Source: Aldersonia kunmingensis (GTDB lineage: Bacteria > Actinomycetota > Actinomycetes > Mycobacteriales > Mycobacteriaceae). From it: DNA of 53,556 bases. The stretch lies in assembly GCF_001646865.1 (NCBI RefSeq), contig NZ_LRRB01000079.1, positions 1 to 53,556 on the forward strand. Direction: 5' to 3'. Below the pieces are notes generated by a model, which made no database searches, was not told the origin of the DNA, and saw only the letters and a list, made by a program, of their open reading frames with translations. The translations under genes were made by a program, and so were the position numbers. This document shows, piece by piece, positions 23,673 to 33,708 of the stretch. Numbering within the stretch: position 1 is the stretch's first letter; each line of letters starts with the position of its first letter.

Positions 23673-24917
23673 ATGGAGGTCGAAGAAGTAACCCTGACGT
23701 GGCGGGACTCGAAGCGCTATCTGTGGTTGCTCGGGCTGGTTGCACCGGGCTGTGCACTGCTGCCATCAACATTGGTTGGCCTCACCGGATTTCGGGCGTT
23801 CTGGTGGATCGGACCGATTGTGGTGTTCGCCATAATCCCACTGCTCGACGTTGCTATCGGCGATGAGGGCAACAACCCGCCCGATGTGGTGTTTGCGCAG
23901 TTGTCGGCGGATCGGTACTACCGGTGGTGCACGTACCTCTTCCTGCCGATCCTGTTTTCCGGTCTTTTGGTCGCAGGGTACATGTGGGCTGATGGGGCGC
24001 TGAGTGTCGTCGACAAGCTCGGCCTGACGGTAACGGTCGGATTGGTGTCGGGCGTTGGGATCAATGCGGCACACGAACTCGGGCATCGCGTCGAGAAGCA
24101 CGAGCGGTGGTTGGCCAGGCTCGCGCTGGCGCAGACCGGATACGGGCACTTCTACGTCGAGCACAACCGCGGACACCACGTGCGGGTAGCGACGCCCGAG
24201 GATCCCGCGAGCGCGCGGTTCGGAGAATCGCTGTACCGATTCCTCCCGCGCAGCATTGTCGGGGGTCTGCGCTCGGCGTGGCACCTCGAGGTGCAACGCC
24301 TGCGCCGCCGGAAGCGGTCGGTTTTGAGCCAGCACAATCAGATTCTGCAGGCATGGTCGTTGTCGGCGATCGTGTTCGGGTTGCTCATCGGTTTGTTCGG
24401 CGGTGTGATCGTGCCGTACCTGGCATTGCAAGCACTCATCGCGATCGTGCTTCTCGAGACCGTGAACTACGTCGAGCACTACGGTCTGCTGCGGCAGCGC
24501 CCCGATGGCCGCCGATACGAGCGCACCACGGTGCGGCACAGCTGGAACAGTGACCGGCTGGTCACCAACATTTTCTTGTTTCACCTGCAGCGGCATAGTG
24601 ATCACCACGCGAACCCACAACGGCGCTACCAGACCCTGCGCAGCTTCGACGCGTCGCCGCAGCTTCCGTTCGGCTATGCGTCGATGATCGTGCTCGCGTT
24701 CGTTCCACCGTTGTGGCGCAGGGTGATGGACCGACGTGTCCTCGCCCACTACGGGGGAGACGTAGAGCTTGCCAACATTTGTCCGCGCCGGCGGACGTCG
24801 GTGCTGGCCCGATACCCACGCCCCGCATCTCGGCTCCTCGTGGCTGCCGGGGACCGTCCGCATGCGACTCCGGTGACGGCGAGCCCCGTGCGTTCGGGTC
24901 ACCGGTCGCGGCCGTGA
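23673..24917 (+). CDS. alkB: Alkane 1-monooxygenase
   Basis: The product is 414 residues. The ATG at 23673 (MEVEEVTLTWRDSKRYLWLL) agrees with rhodococcal AlkB; the frame is open upstream to 23571. About six membrane helices and all diiron histidine boxes are present: HELGH (134-138), EHNRGHH (163-169), LQRHSDHH (305-312), plus NYVEHYGLLR (265-274). The enzyme hydroxylates the terminal carbon of n-alkanes in the cytoplasmic membrane, taking electrons from rubredoxin. Neither rubredoxin genes nor a fused rubredoxin domain follow, and uvrA comes next, so electrons must come from rubredoxins encoded elsewhere. It is divergent from the cholesterol oxidase gene. The AT-richer stretch at 23500-23560 is probably promoter territory. 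Confidence 0.92.
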   Translation: MEVEEVTLTWRDSKRYLWLLGLVAPGCALLPSTLVGLTGFRAFWWIGPIVVFAIIPLLDVAIGDEGNNPPDVVFAQLSADRYYRWCTYLFLPILFSGLLVAGYMWADGALSVVDKLGLTVTVGLVSGVGINAAHELGHRVEKHERWLARLALAQTGYGHFYVEHNRGHHVRVATPEDPASARFGESLYRFLPRSIVGGLRSAWHLEVQRLRRRKRSVLSQHNQILQAWSLSAIVFGLLIGLFGGVIVPYLALQALIAIVLLETVNYVEHYGLLRQRPDGRRYERTTVRHSWNSDRLVTNIFLFHLQRHSDHHANPQRRYQTLRSFDASPQLPFGYASMIVLAFVPPLWRRVMDRRVLAHYGGDVELANICPRRRTSVLARYPRPASRLLVAAGDRPHATPVTASPVRSGHRSRP

Positions 24918-25018
24918 ACTGCGCGACGGTTGGCACGACGCGGCGTGACAGCGAGCGGGACTAACCGGCCGCAGCGTGCGGTTGTCTCCTTTGGCGCGCT
25001 ACCGTCGAGGTGAAGCGA

Positions 25019-25034
25019 TCGAACGTGTCTTCGC
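25019..25034 (+). promoter_or_regulatory. uvrA: LexA (SOS) box-like site upstream of uvrA
   Basis: TCGAAC-GTGT-CTTCGC agrees with the actinobacterial SOS box TCGAAC(N4)GTTCGA at 10 of 12 fixed positions. It lies 91 bases before the uvrA GTG. A TAGCAT hexamer at 25067-25072 could be the -10 element, which would put the site near the -35 region. LexA control of uvrA is common in bacteria; for this site it is inference. Confidence 0.45.
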
Positions 25035-25060
25035 ATTCGTCCAAGAAGCCTGTCGGTGCC

Positions 25061-25082
25061 CTCGCCTAGCATTCAAGGCGAG
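25061..25082 (+). other. Stem-loop upstream of uvrA
   Basis: CTCGCCT (25061-25067) pairs perfectly with AGGCGAG (25076-25082) around an 8-base loop, 42 bases before the uvrA start. It overlaps the candidate -10 hexamer TAGCAT, so it may be only a chance palindrome. Confidence 0.3.
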
Positions 25083-25124
25083 TGTGGTGCCGGTTCGATC
25101 GAGTGAGACGAGAAGGGACTGTCG

Positions 25125-28085
25125 GTGGCGGACCGCCTGGTAATTCGTGGCGCGCGGGAACACAACTTGCGGGGGATTGATCTTGATCTGCCGCGCGACA
25201 GCCTGATCGTTTTCACCGGTCTGTCGGGCTCGGGCAAGTCCAGCCTCGCGTTCGACACGATCTTCGCCGAGGGGCAGCGTCGCTACGTCGAGTCGCTGTC
25301 GGCGTATGCGCGGCAGTTCCTCGGTCAGATGGACAAACCCGACGTCGACTTCATCGAAGGTCTCTCGCCTGCGGTGTCCATCGACCAGAAATCGACCAAC
25401 CGCAACCCCCGGTCGACGGTCGGCACGATCACCGAGGTCTACGACTACTTGCGCCTGCTCTACGCGCGGGCGGGTACGCCGCACTGCCCGACCTGCGGTG
25501 AGCGAATCGCCAAGCAGTCGCCGCAGCAGATCGTCGATCAGGTGCTCGCGATGGAAGAGGGCACCCGGTTCCAGGTGCTCGCACCCGTCGTCCGGACCCG
25601 CAAGGGCGAGTTCGTGGACCTGTTCGATCAGCTCAACTCGCAGGGCTACTCCCGCGTGCGCGTCGACGGCACGGTCCATCAGCTCACCGATCCGCCGAAG
25701 CTGAAGAAGCAGGAAAAGCACGACATCGAGGTCGTGGTCGACCGGCTGACGGTCAAGCCGAGCGCCAAGCAGCGACTCACCGACTCGATCGAGACGTCGC
25801 TGCGGCTGGCGGATGGCATCGTGGTGCTCGAGTTCGTCGACCACGATGAGCACTCCCACGACCGCGAACGCCGGTTCTCCGAGAAGCTCGCCTGCCCGAA
25901 CAACCACCCGCTCGATGTCGATGATCTCGAGCCGCGGTCGTTCTCCTTCAACTCGCCCTACGGTGCCTGCCCGGAGTGCACCGGCCTCGGCGTCCGCAAA
26001 GAGGTGGACCCGGAGCTCGTCGTGCCCGATCCCGAACTAAGCCTCGAGGACGGTGCCATCGCGCCGTGGTCGATGGGGCAGACCGCGGAGTACTTCAACC
26101 GCTTGATGTCCGGCCTCGCCGACATCATGGGGTTCAAGATGGACACGCCTTGGAAGGACCTGCCGGCGAAGGCGCGCAAGGCGGTGCTCGAGGGCAGCAC
26201 CGACCAGGTGCACGTGCGCTACAAGAACCGCTACGGGCGGGTCCGTTCGTACTACGCCGATTTCGAGGGCGTCATGCCGTTCCTGCAGCGGCGCATGGAC
26301 AACACCGAATCCGAGCAGATGAAAGAGCGCTACGACGGGTACATGCGCGATGTGCCGTGCCCGGCGTGCGACGGCGCGCGGCTGCGTCCCGCGATCCTGT
26401 CGGTGACGATCGCGGCGGGGGAGGACCACAAGTCCATTGCCGAGGTCTGCGACCTTTCCATCTCGGAGTGCTCGGAGTTTCTCAACAAGCTCACGCTCGG
26501 CACGCGCGAAGAGGCGATCGCAGGGCAGGTGCTCAAGGAGGTGCAGGCCCGCCTCGGCTTCCTGCTCGACGTCGGCTTGCAGTACCTCTCGCTGTCCCGC
26601 GCTGCGGGCACGCTGTCCGGCGGTGAGGCGCAACGGATCCGGCTGGCCACGCAAATCGGTTCCGGCCTGGTCGGCGTGCTCTACGTTCTCGACGAGCCAT
26701 CGATCGGCCTGCACCAGCGCGACAACCGACGGCTCATCGAGACCCTCACACGCCTGCGCGATCTCGGAAACACCCTCATCGTCGTTGAACACGACGAGGA
26801 CACCATTCGCGCATCGGACTGGGTGGTCGACATCGGTCCGTACGCCGGTGAGCACGGTGGGCGGGTCGTGCACAGCGGTCCGTACCAAGAACTGCTTACC
26901 GACCCCGAATCCATCACCGGCGCTTACCTTTCCGGGCGTTCGGCGATCGAGGTGCCGATGGTGCGGCGCCCGATCGACCGCAAACGGCAGGTGACGGTGG
27001 TTGGCGCGCGCGAGCACAACCTCACCGAAATCGATGTGAGCTTCCCGCTCGGTGTGCTCACCGCGGTCACCGGCGTGTCCGGGTCGGGCAAGTCGACGCT
27101 CGTGAACGACATCCTCGCGACCGTGATGGCCAACCGGCTGAACGGCGCCCGTCAGGTGCCGGGACGACACACGCGGATCAACGGCCTCGATCATCTGGAC
27201 AAGCTCGTGCAGGTCGATCAGTCGCCGATCGGCCGCACGCCGCGGTCCAACCCGGCCACCTACACGGGTGTTTTCGACAAGATCCGCACACTGTTCGCCG
27301 CGACAACCGAGGCGAAGGTCCGCGGCTACCAGCCCGGGCGGTTCTCCTTCAACGTCAAGGGCGGTCGCTGCGAGGCGTGTTCCGGCGACGGCACGCTGAA
27401 GATCGAGATGAACTTCCTGCCGGACGTCTACGTGCCGTGCGAGGTCTGCCATGGTGCGCGCTACAACCGCGAGACGCTCGAGGTGCACTACAAGGGCAAG
27501 ACCATCGCCGAGGTCCTCGATATGTCGATCGAGGAGGCGGCCGAATTCTTCGAGCCGATCACCTCGATCCACCGGTATCTCAAGACACTCGTGGACGTCG
27601 GCCTCGGTTACGTCCGGCTCGGCCAGCCGGCGCCGACGCTGTCCGGCGGAGAGGCGCAGCGCGTCAAGCTCGCAGCCGAACTGCAGAAGCGCTCGACCGG
27701 CCGCACGGTGTACATCCTCGATGAGCCGACCACGGGCCTGCACTTCGAGGACATCCGCAAGCTGCTCGGTGTGATCAACAGCCTTGTCGACAAGGGCAAT
27801 ACGGTGATCGTCATCGAGCACAACCTCGATGTGATCAAGACGTCCGACTGGGTGATCGACATGGGTCCCGAAGGTGGATCCGGCGGCGGCACCGTCGTTG
27901 CGCAGGGCACGCCGGAGGACATCACGGAGGTCCCGGAGAGCTACACAGGCCAGTTCCTGGTTCAGGTGCTCAAGCCGTCAGAGGTCAACGGCACATCGCC
28001 CGCGGCCTCGAAGCGGGCGCCGCGCAAACGCGTCGCGAACAAGGCTGCGTCGAAGGCCGCCGCAAAGGCCCGATCGCTCCGGTAG
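25125..28085 (+). CDS. uvrA: Excinuclease ABC subunit A
   Basis: This is a 986-residue UvrA starting at GTG 25125, with GAAGGGA upstream. It has two ABC ATPase halves. Walker A GLSGSGKS lies at 32-39 and GVSGSGKS near 650; signature [12 protein letters not shown] lies near 499 and [12 protein letters not shown] near 841. Zinc-finger cysteines are seen in HCPTCG, CPNNHP...[14 protein letters not shown] and CEACSGDG...CEVCHGAR. It finds DNA damage and loads UvrB (encoded about 17 kb upstream). The Lys/Arg/Ala-rich tail ([20 protein letters not shown]) is typical of actinobacterial UvrA. A LexA-like box lies upstream. It converges on the DUF1801 gene with 14 bases between. Confidence 0.98.
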   Translation: MADRLVIRGAREHNLRGIDLDLPRDSLIVFTGLSGSGKSSLAFDTIFAEGQRRYVESLSAYARQFLGQMDKPDVDFIEGLSPAVSIDQKSTNRNPRSTVGTITEVYDYLRLLYARAGTPHCPTCGERIAKQSPQQIVDQVLAMEEGTRFQVLAPVVRTRKGEFVDLFDQLNSQGYSRVRVDGTVHQLTDPPKLKKQEKHDIEVVVDRLTVKPSAKQRLTDSIETSLRLADGIVVLEFVDHDEHSHDRERRFSEKLACPNNHPLDVDDLEPRSFSFNSPYGACPECTGLGVRKEVDPELVVPDPELSLEDGAIAPWSMGQTAEYFNRLMSGLADIMGFKMDTPWKDLPAKARKAVLEGSTDQVHVRYKNRYGRVRSYYADFEGVMPFLQRRMDNTESEQMKERYDGYMRDVPCPACDGARLRPAILSVTIAAGEDHKSIAEVCDLSISECSEFLNKLTLGTREEAIAGQVLKEVQARLGFLLDVGLQYLSLSRAAGTLSGGEAQRIRLATQIGSGLVGVLYVLDEPSIGLHQRDNRRLIETLTRLRDLGNTLIVVEHDEDTIRASDWVVDIGPYAGEHGGRVVHSGPYQELLTDPESITGAYLSGRSAIEVPMVRRPIDRKRQVTVVGAREHNLTEIDVSFPLGVLTAVTGVSGSGKSTLVNDILATVMANRLNGARQVPGRHTRINGLDHLDKLVQVDQSPIGRTPRSNPATYTGVFDKIRTLFAATTEAKVRGYQPGRFSFNVKGGRCEACSGDGTLKIEMNFLPDVYVPCEVCHGARYNRETLEVHYKGKTIAEVLDMSIEEAAEFFEPITSIHRYLKTLVDVGLGYVRLGQPAPTLSGGEAQRVKLAAELQKRSTGRTVYILDEPTTGLHFEDIRKLLGVINSLVDKGNTVIVIEHNLDVIKTSDWVIDMGPEGGSGGGTVVAQGTPEDITEVPESYTGQFLVQVLKPSEVNGTSPAASKRAPRKRVANKAASKAAAKARSLR

Positions 28086-28099
28086 CGCCGCTCGCCTGA

Positions 28100-28516
28100 T
28101 CAGCTCAGCGTGCGCGCCGCCGACACCGATTCGGTGACCAGTTCGGCCAATGTCTCCCTGTCAACGTCGTCGAGCTTGGTCAGGTACAGGCACCCCTTGC
28201 CGAGCTTGTGCTTGCCCAGTCGCGCAAGGGTTTCCGTGTACTCATCGAAATTCAGCGTGAGGTACAGGGTGATTGCTTTGGACCGTGGGGCGAACCCGAT
28301 GAGGAACGTGTCGCCCTCGTGACCGCTCGCGTACTTGTAGTGGCGAGCGCCGAACCCGATCATGCTCGAGCCCCACATCACCGGAGGTTCGCCGGTCGCG
28401 GCGTTCAGCATCGTGACCAGCCGCGTGCAGTCGGCCCGCACGCCCGGTTCGGATACCGACTCGAGAAATTCGGTCACGCTCGCGGTTGTTGGCGCAGTGG
28501 TCACCCGCTTCGCCAT
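28100..28516 (-). CDS. DUF1801 (YdhG-like) domain protein
   Basis: The product is 138 residues. The ATG at 28516 (MAKRVTTAPTTASVTEFLESV) follows the hydrolase TGA at 28520-28518 with a single base between, so it is translationally coupled; the open frame upstream lies inside the hydrolase gene. Conserved DUF1801 elements are present: the MWGSSMIGFG core, YKYASGHEGDTFLIGFAPRS, and the C-terminal GKGCLYLTKLDDVD segment. The fold is small alpha/beta of unknown biochemical role; related proteins are called iron chaperone frataxin-like in B. subtilis. It is cytosolic. I cannot add function beyond the family. Confidence 0.87.
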   Translation of the reverse strand: MAKRVTTAPTTASVTEFLESVSEPGVRADCTRLVTMLNAATGEPPVMWGSSMIGFGARHYKYASGHEGDTFLIGFAPRSKAITLYLTLNFDEYTETLARLGKHKLGKGCLYLTKLDDVDRETLAELVTESVSAARTLS

Positions 28517-28517
28517 G

Positions 28518-29366
28518 TCACGCACTCGGCCGCAGGTGTTCGGAGAACCAGCTGGTGACGATCCGGTCGACCTCTGCGGCGTGGGGGGTCTGCGGAGCCG
28601 GCTCGATACCCGGCTCGTCGGCGAGCGCATGACCCATGCCCGCGATATCGGTGATCGCAACCCGTGACGGATCGCGATAGCACTGCGCGACCGCGTCGCG
28701 CAGTTGGTGGGCTGAGCCATAAAATGACTGGTCCTCGGCCCCGATGACGATGTGCAGGGATGGTTGCCCGGTTTTCTCGAACTCTGCGGCCCGGTTGAGG
28801 AAGTCGAGCCGATCCGCGACCGCGCGCGACGCGTCCGTCCACTGATAAGCCTGCCCCCAGATCTGCTCGCCCTCGCCGACGGCGTCTGCGAGGCGGATCA
28901 GCGGACTGATCAGCACGGCGGCCCCCACCTCCACCTCAGATTCGAGTACCACGAGCTGGGCTACGGCTGCGCCCATCGAGCCGCCGAACACGCCGATCGG
29001 ACTCGCATCGAGCCGAAGCGTCTGTCGCAGTTCGGCCAGCGCAGCGGGAAACTCCGCGAGCGCACCGAATGCGATCGGCTCGTAGAGGTTTGCGACTACG
29101 TCCTCGTAGCCGAGGCGCATGATTTCGTCGGGCGGGAGCCCGCGTGAGCCCGCCAGAGGCAGGCCGAGGTAGATCCGCCATGCGTCGAGACCTGCCAGCG
29201 GCAATGCCGCTGCAAAGGCCGCTTCGGTTCGTGGCGGATCGAGCAGGTGCCAGCCGATCACTACCGGCGCATCCGGCCGCGCGCCGCCGGGAGGAGGCAC
29301 AGCAAGGTACGGCACGCCCGCAGCAACGCCGGTGATGGGATGGAGGTCGCTCGTCAGCCCGGTCAT
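28518..29366 (-). CDS. Alpha/beta hydrolase, dienelactone-hydrolase-like
   Basis: This 282-residue alpha/beta-hydrolase has no signal peptide. The nucleophile elbow GGSMGAA (G-x-S-x-G), an Asp in IVIGAEDQSFYG and a His in IAGMGHALADEPG supply a plausible triad. The early segment VVIGWHLLDPP fits an oxyanion-hole region. It most resembles serine hydrolases of the dienelactone-hydrolase/prolyl oligopeptidase group; the substrate is unknown. It is the first gene of a two-gene unit with the DUF1801 gene, with stop and start separated by one base. It is divergent from malQ, with 84 bases between starts. Confidence 0.83.
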   Translation of the reverse strand: MTGLTSDLHPITGVAAGVPYLAVPPPGGARPDAPVVIGWHLLDPPRTEAAFAAALPLAGLDAWRIYLGLPLAGSRGLPPDEIMRLGYEDVVANLYEPIAFGALAEFPAALAELRQTLRLDASPIGVFGGSMGAAVAQLVVLESEVEVGAAVLISPLIRLADAVGEGEQIWGQAYQWTDASRAVADRLDFLNRAAEFEKTGQPSLHIVIGAEDQSFYGSAHQLRDAVAQCYRDPSRVAITDIAGMGHALADEPGIEPAPQTPHAAEVDRIVTSWFSEHLRPSA

Positions 29367-29450
29367 AGCGAAAGCGTTCCACAGCGGTGTGACAGATTTG
29401 TCGGCTTACATGGGTCGGCGGGCGTACCGATTTCCTGACACGATCACCGT

Positions 29451-31571
29451 GTGACCAACCTCGACCAGCTTCGCTCGCTGGCCACCACGCATGGCGTCGC
29501 CACCGAGTACGACGGATGGGACCACGTGCGCCGCGAGGTCTCCGAGGAGACTCTGCGGGCAGTGCTCGCGGCCCTCGGCGTGCCATGTTCCGACGACGAG
29601 CAGATCGCCGGCGCCCTCGCTGAGGCCGATATCGCGCCGTGGCGGCGGATGCTGCCGCCCGCGATCGTGACGGTTGCGGGCCGGTCGCCCGAGTTTCCGG
29701 TGCACGTCCCGCACGGCAGTCCGGTCGACGTCTGGCTGGTCACCGAGGACGGAACCCGCGTCGTGCCGCGGCAACTCGACCTCTGGGTCGAGCCGCGACT
29801 GGTCGACGACGCTCTCGTTGGGCGAGCGACCTTCGCCGCGCCGGGCGATCTCGAGCCAGGCTGGCACACGCTGTATGCGGAGATCCCCGGCGGTGCCCGC
29901 GCGGAGTGCACGTTCGTCGTGACACCGGCCCGCCTCTCCAGTACTGCGTCGCTCACCGACCGGCAGCGGTGGGGCCTTGCGCTGCAGCTGTATTCGATTC
30001 GGTCGGGCTGGTCGTGGGGCGTCGGCGACTTCGGCGACCTCGCCGATATCGCGGACGTGACCGGTCGCGTACACGGCGGTGACTACGTGCTCGTCAACCC
30101 GTTGCACGCAGCGGAACCGGTAGCGCCGCTGGAGGAATCGCCCTACCTGCCGACCACACGCCGCTTCGTGAACCCGCTCTACATCCGGGTGCGGGATATC
30201 CGCGAGGCCGCCGACCTGCGAACGAAGGATTACGCGAAGCTCGTCGACCTCGAACGGCGAGCAGCCAAGCGCAATGACGATTCGCGCCGGATCGACCGCA
30301 ACAGCAGCTACCGGGCGAAGCTGAAGGCACTGCGGCTCGTGCATCGATCACCGCGCAGCCCGCATCGGCAGGCGGCGTTCGAACAGTTCTGCCGGACGGG
30401 CGGACAGGCACTCGACGATTACGCGCTGTGGTGCGCGCTGACCGAGAAGTATGGTGCCGACGATCCGCGGTGGAAGGATGAATTCGCCCACCCGGGAACT
30501 GATTCGGTACGCCGCCGCCGCAAGCGTCTGGCCGAGCGAGTGGGCTTCCACAAATGGCTGCAGTGGATCTGCGATGAGCAACTCGCGGCGGCGCAACGGG
30601 CCGCACTCGAGGCAGGCATGTCGATCGGAGTGATGCACGACCTGGCGGTCGGGGTGCAGCGCGGTGGAGCGGATGTGTGGGCGCTCGGTGCTGCGCTCGT
30701 GCGCGACGCAACGGTGGGCGCGCCGCCGGACGACTTCAATCAGCAAGGGCAGCAATGGAATCAGCCGCCGTGGCATCCGCACAGGCTGGCCGAGCAGGGT
30801 TATGCGCCGTACCGCGAGATGCTGCGCACGATCCTGCGGCACGCCGGCGGTATCCGGGTGGACCACATCATCGGGCTGTTCCGGCTGTGGTGGATTCCGG
30901 CGGGCAAGAGCCCGGCCGCGGGCACCTACGTGCAGTACGACCACGAGGCGCTGATCGGCATCCTGGTCCTGGAGGCCGAGCGTGCCGGCGCGGTTGTGGT
31001 GGGCGAGGACCTCGGCGTATTCCAGCCGACCGTGCAGGACTATCTGGCCGAACGCGGAGTCCTCGGCACCTCGATCCTGTGGTTCGAGCACGGCCCGTAC
31101 GCGCCGATCCCGCCCGAGGAGTACCGGCAGCTGTGCCTGACCTCGGTCACCACACATGACCTGCCGCCGACCGCCGGATATCTCGCGGGTGAGCACATCG
31201 ATTTGCGCGACCAGCTTGGGTTGCTCGAGCGCGACGTCGAGGAGGAACGCGCCGATGACGAGCGCGACCGCGATGCGGTACTCGAACTTGCGCGCGCCCG
31301 CGGACTGCTCGCCGAGGACGCGACCGCCGCGGAGGAGGTGGAGGCACTGCACCGGCTCATCGCCCGCAGCCCTTCGGTGCTACTCGGCGTCGCGTTGGTC
31401 GATGCGGTGGGGGAGCTTCGCATCCAGAACCAGCCGGGCACCGATCAGAGCCAGTACCCGAACTGGCGAATCCCGCTAGCGGACGCAGGCGGCCGCGTGG
31501 TCAGCGTCGAGGCGCTCGCCACCGACGAGCGGTTCGACGCGCTCGCGCGCGCGATCCGCGGCGAGCAGTAG
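29451..31571 (+). CDS. malQ: 4-alpha-glucanotransferase (amylomaltase)
   Basis: This 706-residue GH77 enzyme starts at GTG 29451 and carries the long actinobacterial N-terminal extension (residues 1 to about 165). The catalytic domain shows LQLYSIRSGWSWGVGDFGDL, the nucleophile Asp in GIRVDHIIGLFRLWW (about 470), the acid/base Glu in VVVGEDLGV (about 518) and the stabilising Asp in TTHDLPPTAGY (about 569). It transfers maltosyl or longer glucans between chains in glycogen and maltodextrin metabolism. No other glycogen genes lie nearby. The ribosome-binding site is weak (ACGATCACC before GTG). It runs convergently into the DUF1844 gene with four bases between. Confidence 0.95.
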   Translation: MTNLDQLRSLATTHGVATEYDGWDHVRREVSEETLRAVLAALGVPCSDDEQIAGALAEADIAPWRRMLPPAIVTVAGRSPEFPVHVPHGSPVDVWLVTEDGTRVVPRQLDLWVEPRLVDDALVGRATFAAPGDLEPGWHTLYAEIPGGARAECTFVVTPARLSSTASLTDRQRWGLALQLYSIRSGWSWGVGDFGDLADIADVTGRVHGGDYVLVNPLHAAEPVAPLEESPYLPTTRRFVNPLYIRVRDIREAADLRTKDYAKLVDLERRAAKRNDDSRRIDRNSSYRAKLKALRLVHRSPRSPHRQAAFEQFCRTGGQALDDYALWCALTEKYGADDPRWKDEFAHPGTDSVRRRRKRLAERVGFHKWLQWICDEQLAAAQRAALEAGMSIGVMHDLAVGVQRGGADVWALGAALVRDATVGAPPDDFNQQGQQWNQPPWHPHRLAEQGYAPYREMLRTILRHAGGIRVDHIIGLFRLWWIPAGKSPAAGTYVQYDHEALIGILVLEAERAGAVVVGEDLGVFQPTVQDYLAERGVLGTSILWFEHGPYAPIPPEEYRQLCLTSVTTHDLPPTAGYLAGEHIDLRDQLGLLERDVEEERADDERDRDAVLELARARGLLAEDATAAEEVEALHRLIARSPSVLLGVALVDAVGELRIQNQPGTDQSQYPNWRIPLADAGGRVVSVEALATDERFDALARAIRGEQ

Positions 31572-31575
31572 GGGT

Positions 31576-31932
31576 TCAGTAGACCGGCCCGGTGTACTTC
31601 TCGCCCGGACCCTTGCCCGGCTCGTCCGGATGCGCGGAGGCCTCGCGGAACGCCCGCTGCAGCGCCTGCAGGCCTTCGCGAATCGGGCCGGCATGTGGTC
31701 CGAGGTATTCCACCGAGGCGGTGACCAGGCCTGCGAGGGCGGTGATCACCCGGCGCGCCTCGTCGAGATCCAGGTGGGGGCTGTCGTCCGGATTGGCGTC
31801 GGACAGGCCGAGCTTCTCCGCGGCCGAGCTCATCAGCATCACCGCAGCGCGGCTGATCACCTCGACAGCCGGGATATCGGCGAGTTCGCGGACCGGCGTG
31901 GCTTCGTCGCGGGGCAGCGCGTCGTCTGTCAT
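31576..31932 (-). CDS. DUF1844 domain protein
   Basis: The product is 118 residues, with an ATG start at 31932. The DUF1844 core is visible: ADIPAVEVISRAAVMLMSSAAEKLGL, DLDEARRVITALAGLV and ASVEYLGPHAGPIREGLQAL. It ends in a polar Gly/Pro tail (DEPGKGPGEKYTGPVY). These small helical proteins are regularly encoded next to infC in actinobacteria, transcribed away from it as here; the function is not known. No signal peptide is seen. Co-location with the IF3-L35-L20 operon suggests, but does not prove, a translation-related role. Its start lies 404 bases from that of infC. Confidence 0.87.
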   Translation of the reverse strand: MTDDALPRDEATPVRELADIPAVEVISRAAVMLMSSAAEKLGLSDANPDDSPHLDLDEARRVITALAGLVTASVEYLGPHAGPIREGLQALQRAFREASAHPDEPGKGPGEKYTGPVY

Positions 31933-32027
31933 GGCTTCGAGAATGACACCCTGGTGGGCCGGATCGTGAATCAGCCCGCCATGCGACGGCCGTCACCAGC
32001 GTCGATTCGGTTCTCACACCGGCAAGC

Positions 32028-32036
32028 TGATAGGCT
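32028..32036 (+). promoter_or_regulatory. infC: Candidate extended -10 promoter for infC operon
   Basis: TGATAGGCT carries an extended -10 (TGn-TAGGCT). Transcription from here would begin near 32043 and give a 5' leader of about 290 nucleotides before infC. No clear -35 is present, as allowed for extended -10 promoters. Confidence 0.4.
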
Positions 32037-32049
32037 GAGCAGCACGACC

Positions 32050-32264
32050 GCCCTGGACTTTCAGGTTCAGGGCATCAAGTGGAGCCCGCCTCCCACCGTT
32101 GCAGCAGACAGTACAGCTGGTCAGCGGTCCGGTCCTTCGCGACAGAGCAAGCTCTGATGCGGTTCTCTCGGCACGTCCGAGGGAATGGTGACGACGTCAT
32201 TGGCGTTGTTCATCGTGACCGGTCGGCAAGCGGGCCCCGCCTCGGTTTTTACCGATGCGGGGTC
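32050..32264 (+). ncRNA. Candidate structured leader RNA of infC operon
   Basis: Two hairpins stand out in the 404-base gap before infC. The first is GCCCTGGAC (32050-32058) with GTTCAGGGC (32065-32073), 8 of 9 pairs matched and a 6-base loop. The second is a 14-base arm (32233-32246) against 32251-32264, with 12 of 14 matched and a TTTT loop, about 70 bases before the ATC start. Leaders of IF3-L35-L20 operons are known regulatory sites in several phyla; a specific family could not be assigned by eye. The remainder of the gap shows no gene. Confidence 0.45.
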
Positions 32265-32336
32265 TTCTCGTTGGGCGAGGATGGCCAGCCTGCTGCATGC
32301 GGTCACCACAGGACAAGGCTCAACCGAGGAGGCCCC

Positions 32337-32921
<585 letters not shown>

Positions 32922-33002
32922 TTCTGTCCGGCTCACGCCGACCGATCGCCGACTAGAAGCAAGTACGAAGTACGACAAGCACGAAACAGAACTGAGGGAC
33001 TC

Positions 33003-33197
33003 ATGCCCAAGATGAAGAGCCACAGCGGCACCGCGAAGCGTGTCAAGGTTTCCGGCCGCGGCAAGCTGCTGCGTCAGCAGGCCAACCGCCGCCACCTGCT
33101 CGAGCACAAGTCGACCCGTCGCACCCGGCGCCTCGATGGCGTCGAGTCCGTGAGTGCTGCCGATGCCCCGCGCATCAAGCGGCTGCTCGGCATCTGA
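33003..33197 (+). CDS. rpmI: 50S ribosomal protein L35
   Basis: This 64-residue basic protein has the standard L35 pattern: [35 protein letters not shown] and a short C-terminus ending in RIKRLLGI. The ATG at 33003 follows GAGGGA at 32995-33000. It lies 81 bases after infC and 95 bases before rplT, as in the conserved infC-rpmI-rplT operon, and it binds 23S rRNA in the large subunit. No paralogue with CXXC zinc-binding motifs is seen, so it is the ordinary form. Confidence 0.97.
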   Translation: MPKMKSHSGTAKRVKVSGRGKLLRQQANRRHLLEHKSTRRTRRLDGVESVSAADAPRIKRLLGI

Positions 33198-33272
33198 TAG
33201 CGGCACAGTCCGCCTGGCCGCTAACCGCGGTCGCCTGCAACAACAAGCAAACCCAGGGGTGTCGGACACCCC
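33198..33272 (+). promoter_or_regulatory. Two hairpins between rpmI and rplT, candidate L20 control site
   Basis: TAGCGGC (33198-33204) pairs with GCCGCTA (33217-33223), starting right after the rpmI stop. GGGGTGTC (33256-33263) and GACACCCC (33265-33272) form a perfect palindrome 20 bases before the rplT start. L20 represses its own operon by binding leader structures in other bacteria; a similar role here is inferred from position only. Confidence 0.4.
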
Positions 33273-33292
33273 GAGACTGACAGGACTTTCCA

Positions 33293-33682
33293 GTGGCACG
33301 CGTTAAAAGGGCCGTCAACGCTCAGAAGAAGCGTCGTTCGATTCTCGAGGCCTCCAGCGGCTACCGCGGCCAGCGGTCGCGGCTGTACCGCAAGGCCAAG
33401 GAGCAGCAGCTCCACTCGTTGACCTACGCCTACCGCGACCGTCGCGCGCGCAAGGGTGACTTCCGCAAGCTGTGGATCACTCGCATCAATGCTGCTGCGC
33501 GGCTCAACGACATGACCTACAACCGCTTCATCCAGGGCCTGAAGGCCGCTGGTGTCGAGGTTGACCGCAAGATCCTCGCCGAGCTCGCGGTGTCCGACGC
33601 CGAGGCGTTCGCCGGCCTGGCTGCGATCGCGAAGGCCGCCCTGCCGGCCGACGTGAACGCGCCGAATGGCGAAGCCGCCTGA
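33293..33682 (+). CDS. rplT: 50S ribosomal protein L20
   Basis: This 129-residue L20 starts at GTG 33293 ([20 protein letters not shown]). The long basic N-terminal helix ([32 protein letters not shown]) and the globular C-domain ([32 protein letters not shown]) are both present, with a short actinobacterial tail ending in NGEAA. It is essential early in 50S assembly and a known autoregulator in E. coli and B. subtilis. It is the last ribosomal protein gene of the operon; tsnR follows 26 bases later and is probably co-transcribed. Confidence 0.97.
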   Translation: MARVKRAVNAQKKRRSILEASSGYRGQRSRLYRKAKEQQLHSLTYAYRDRRARKGDFRKLWITRINAAARLNDMTYNRFIQGLKAAGVEVDRKILAELAVSDAEAFAGLAAIAKAALPADVNAPNGEAA

Positions 33683-33708
33683 GTTCCCTCAGCGATCCGG
33701 AACGACCC

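Noticed and set aside
26037-27821. 594-codon minus-strand open frame in uvrA
   Set aside because: Antisense to highly conserved UvrA sequence.
32157-32336. In-frame ATG upstream of infC that would add 60 residues
   Set aside because: No homology in the extension, no good ribosome-binding site there, and a hairpin in between; ATC 32337 has GAGGAGG at ideal distance.
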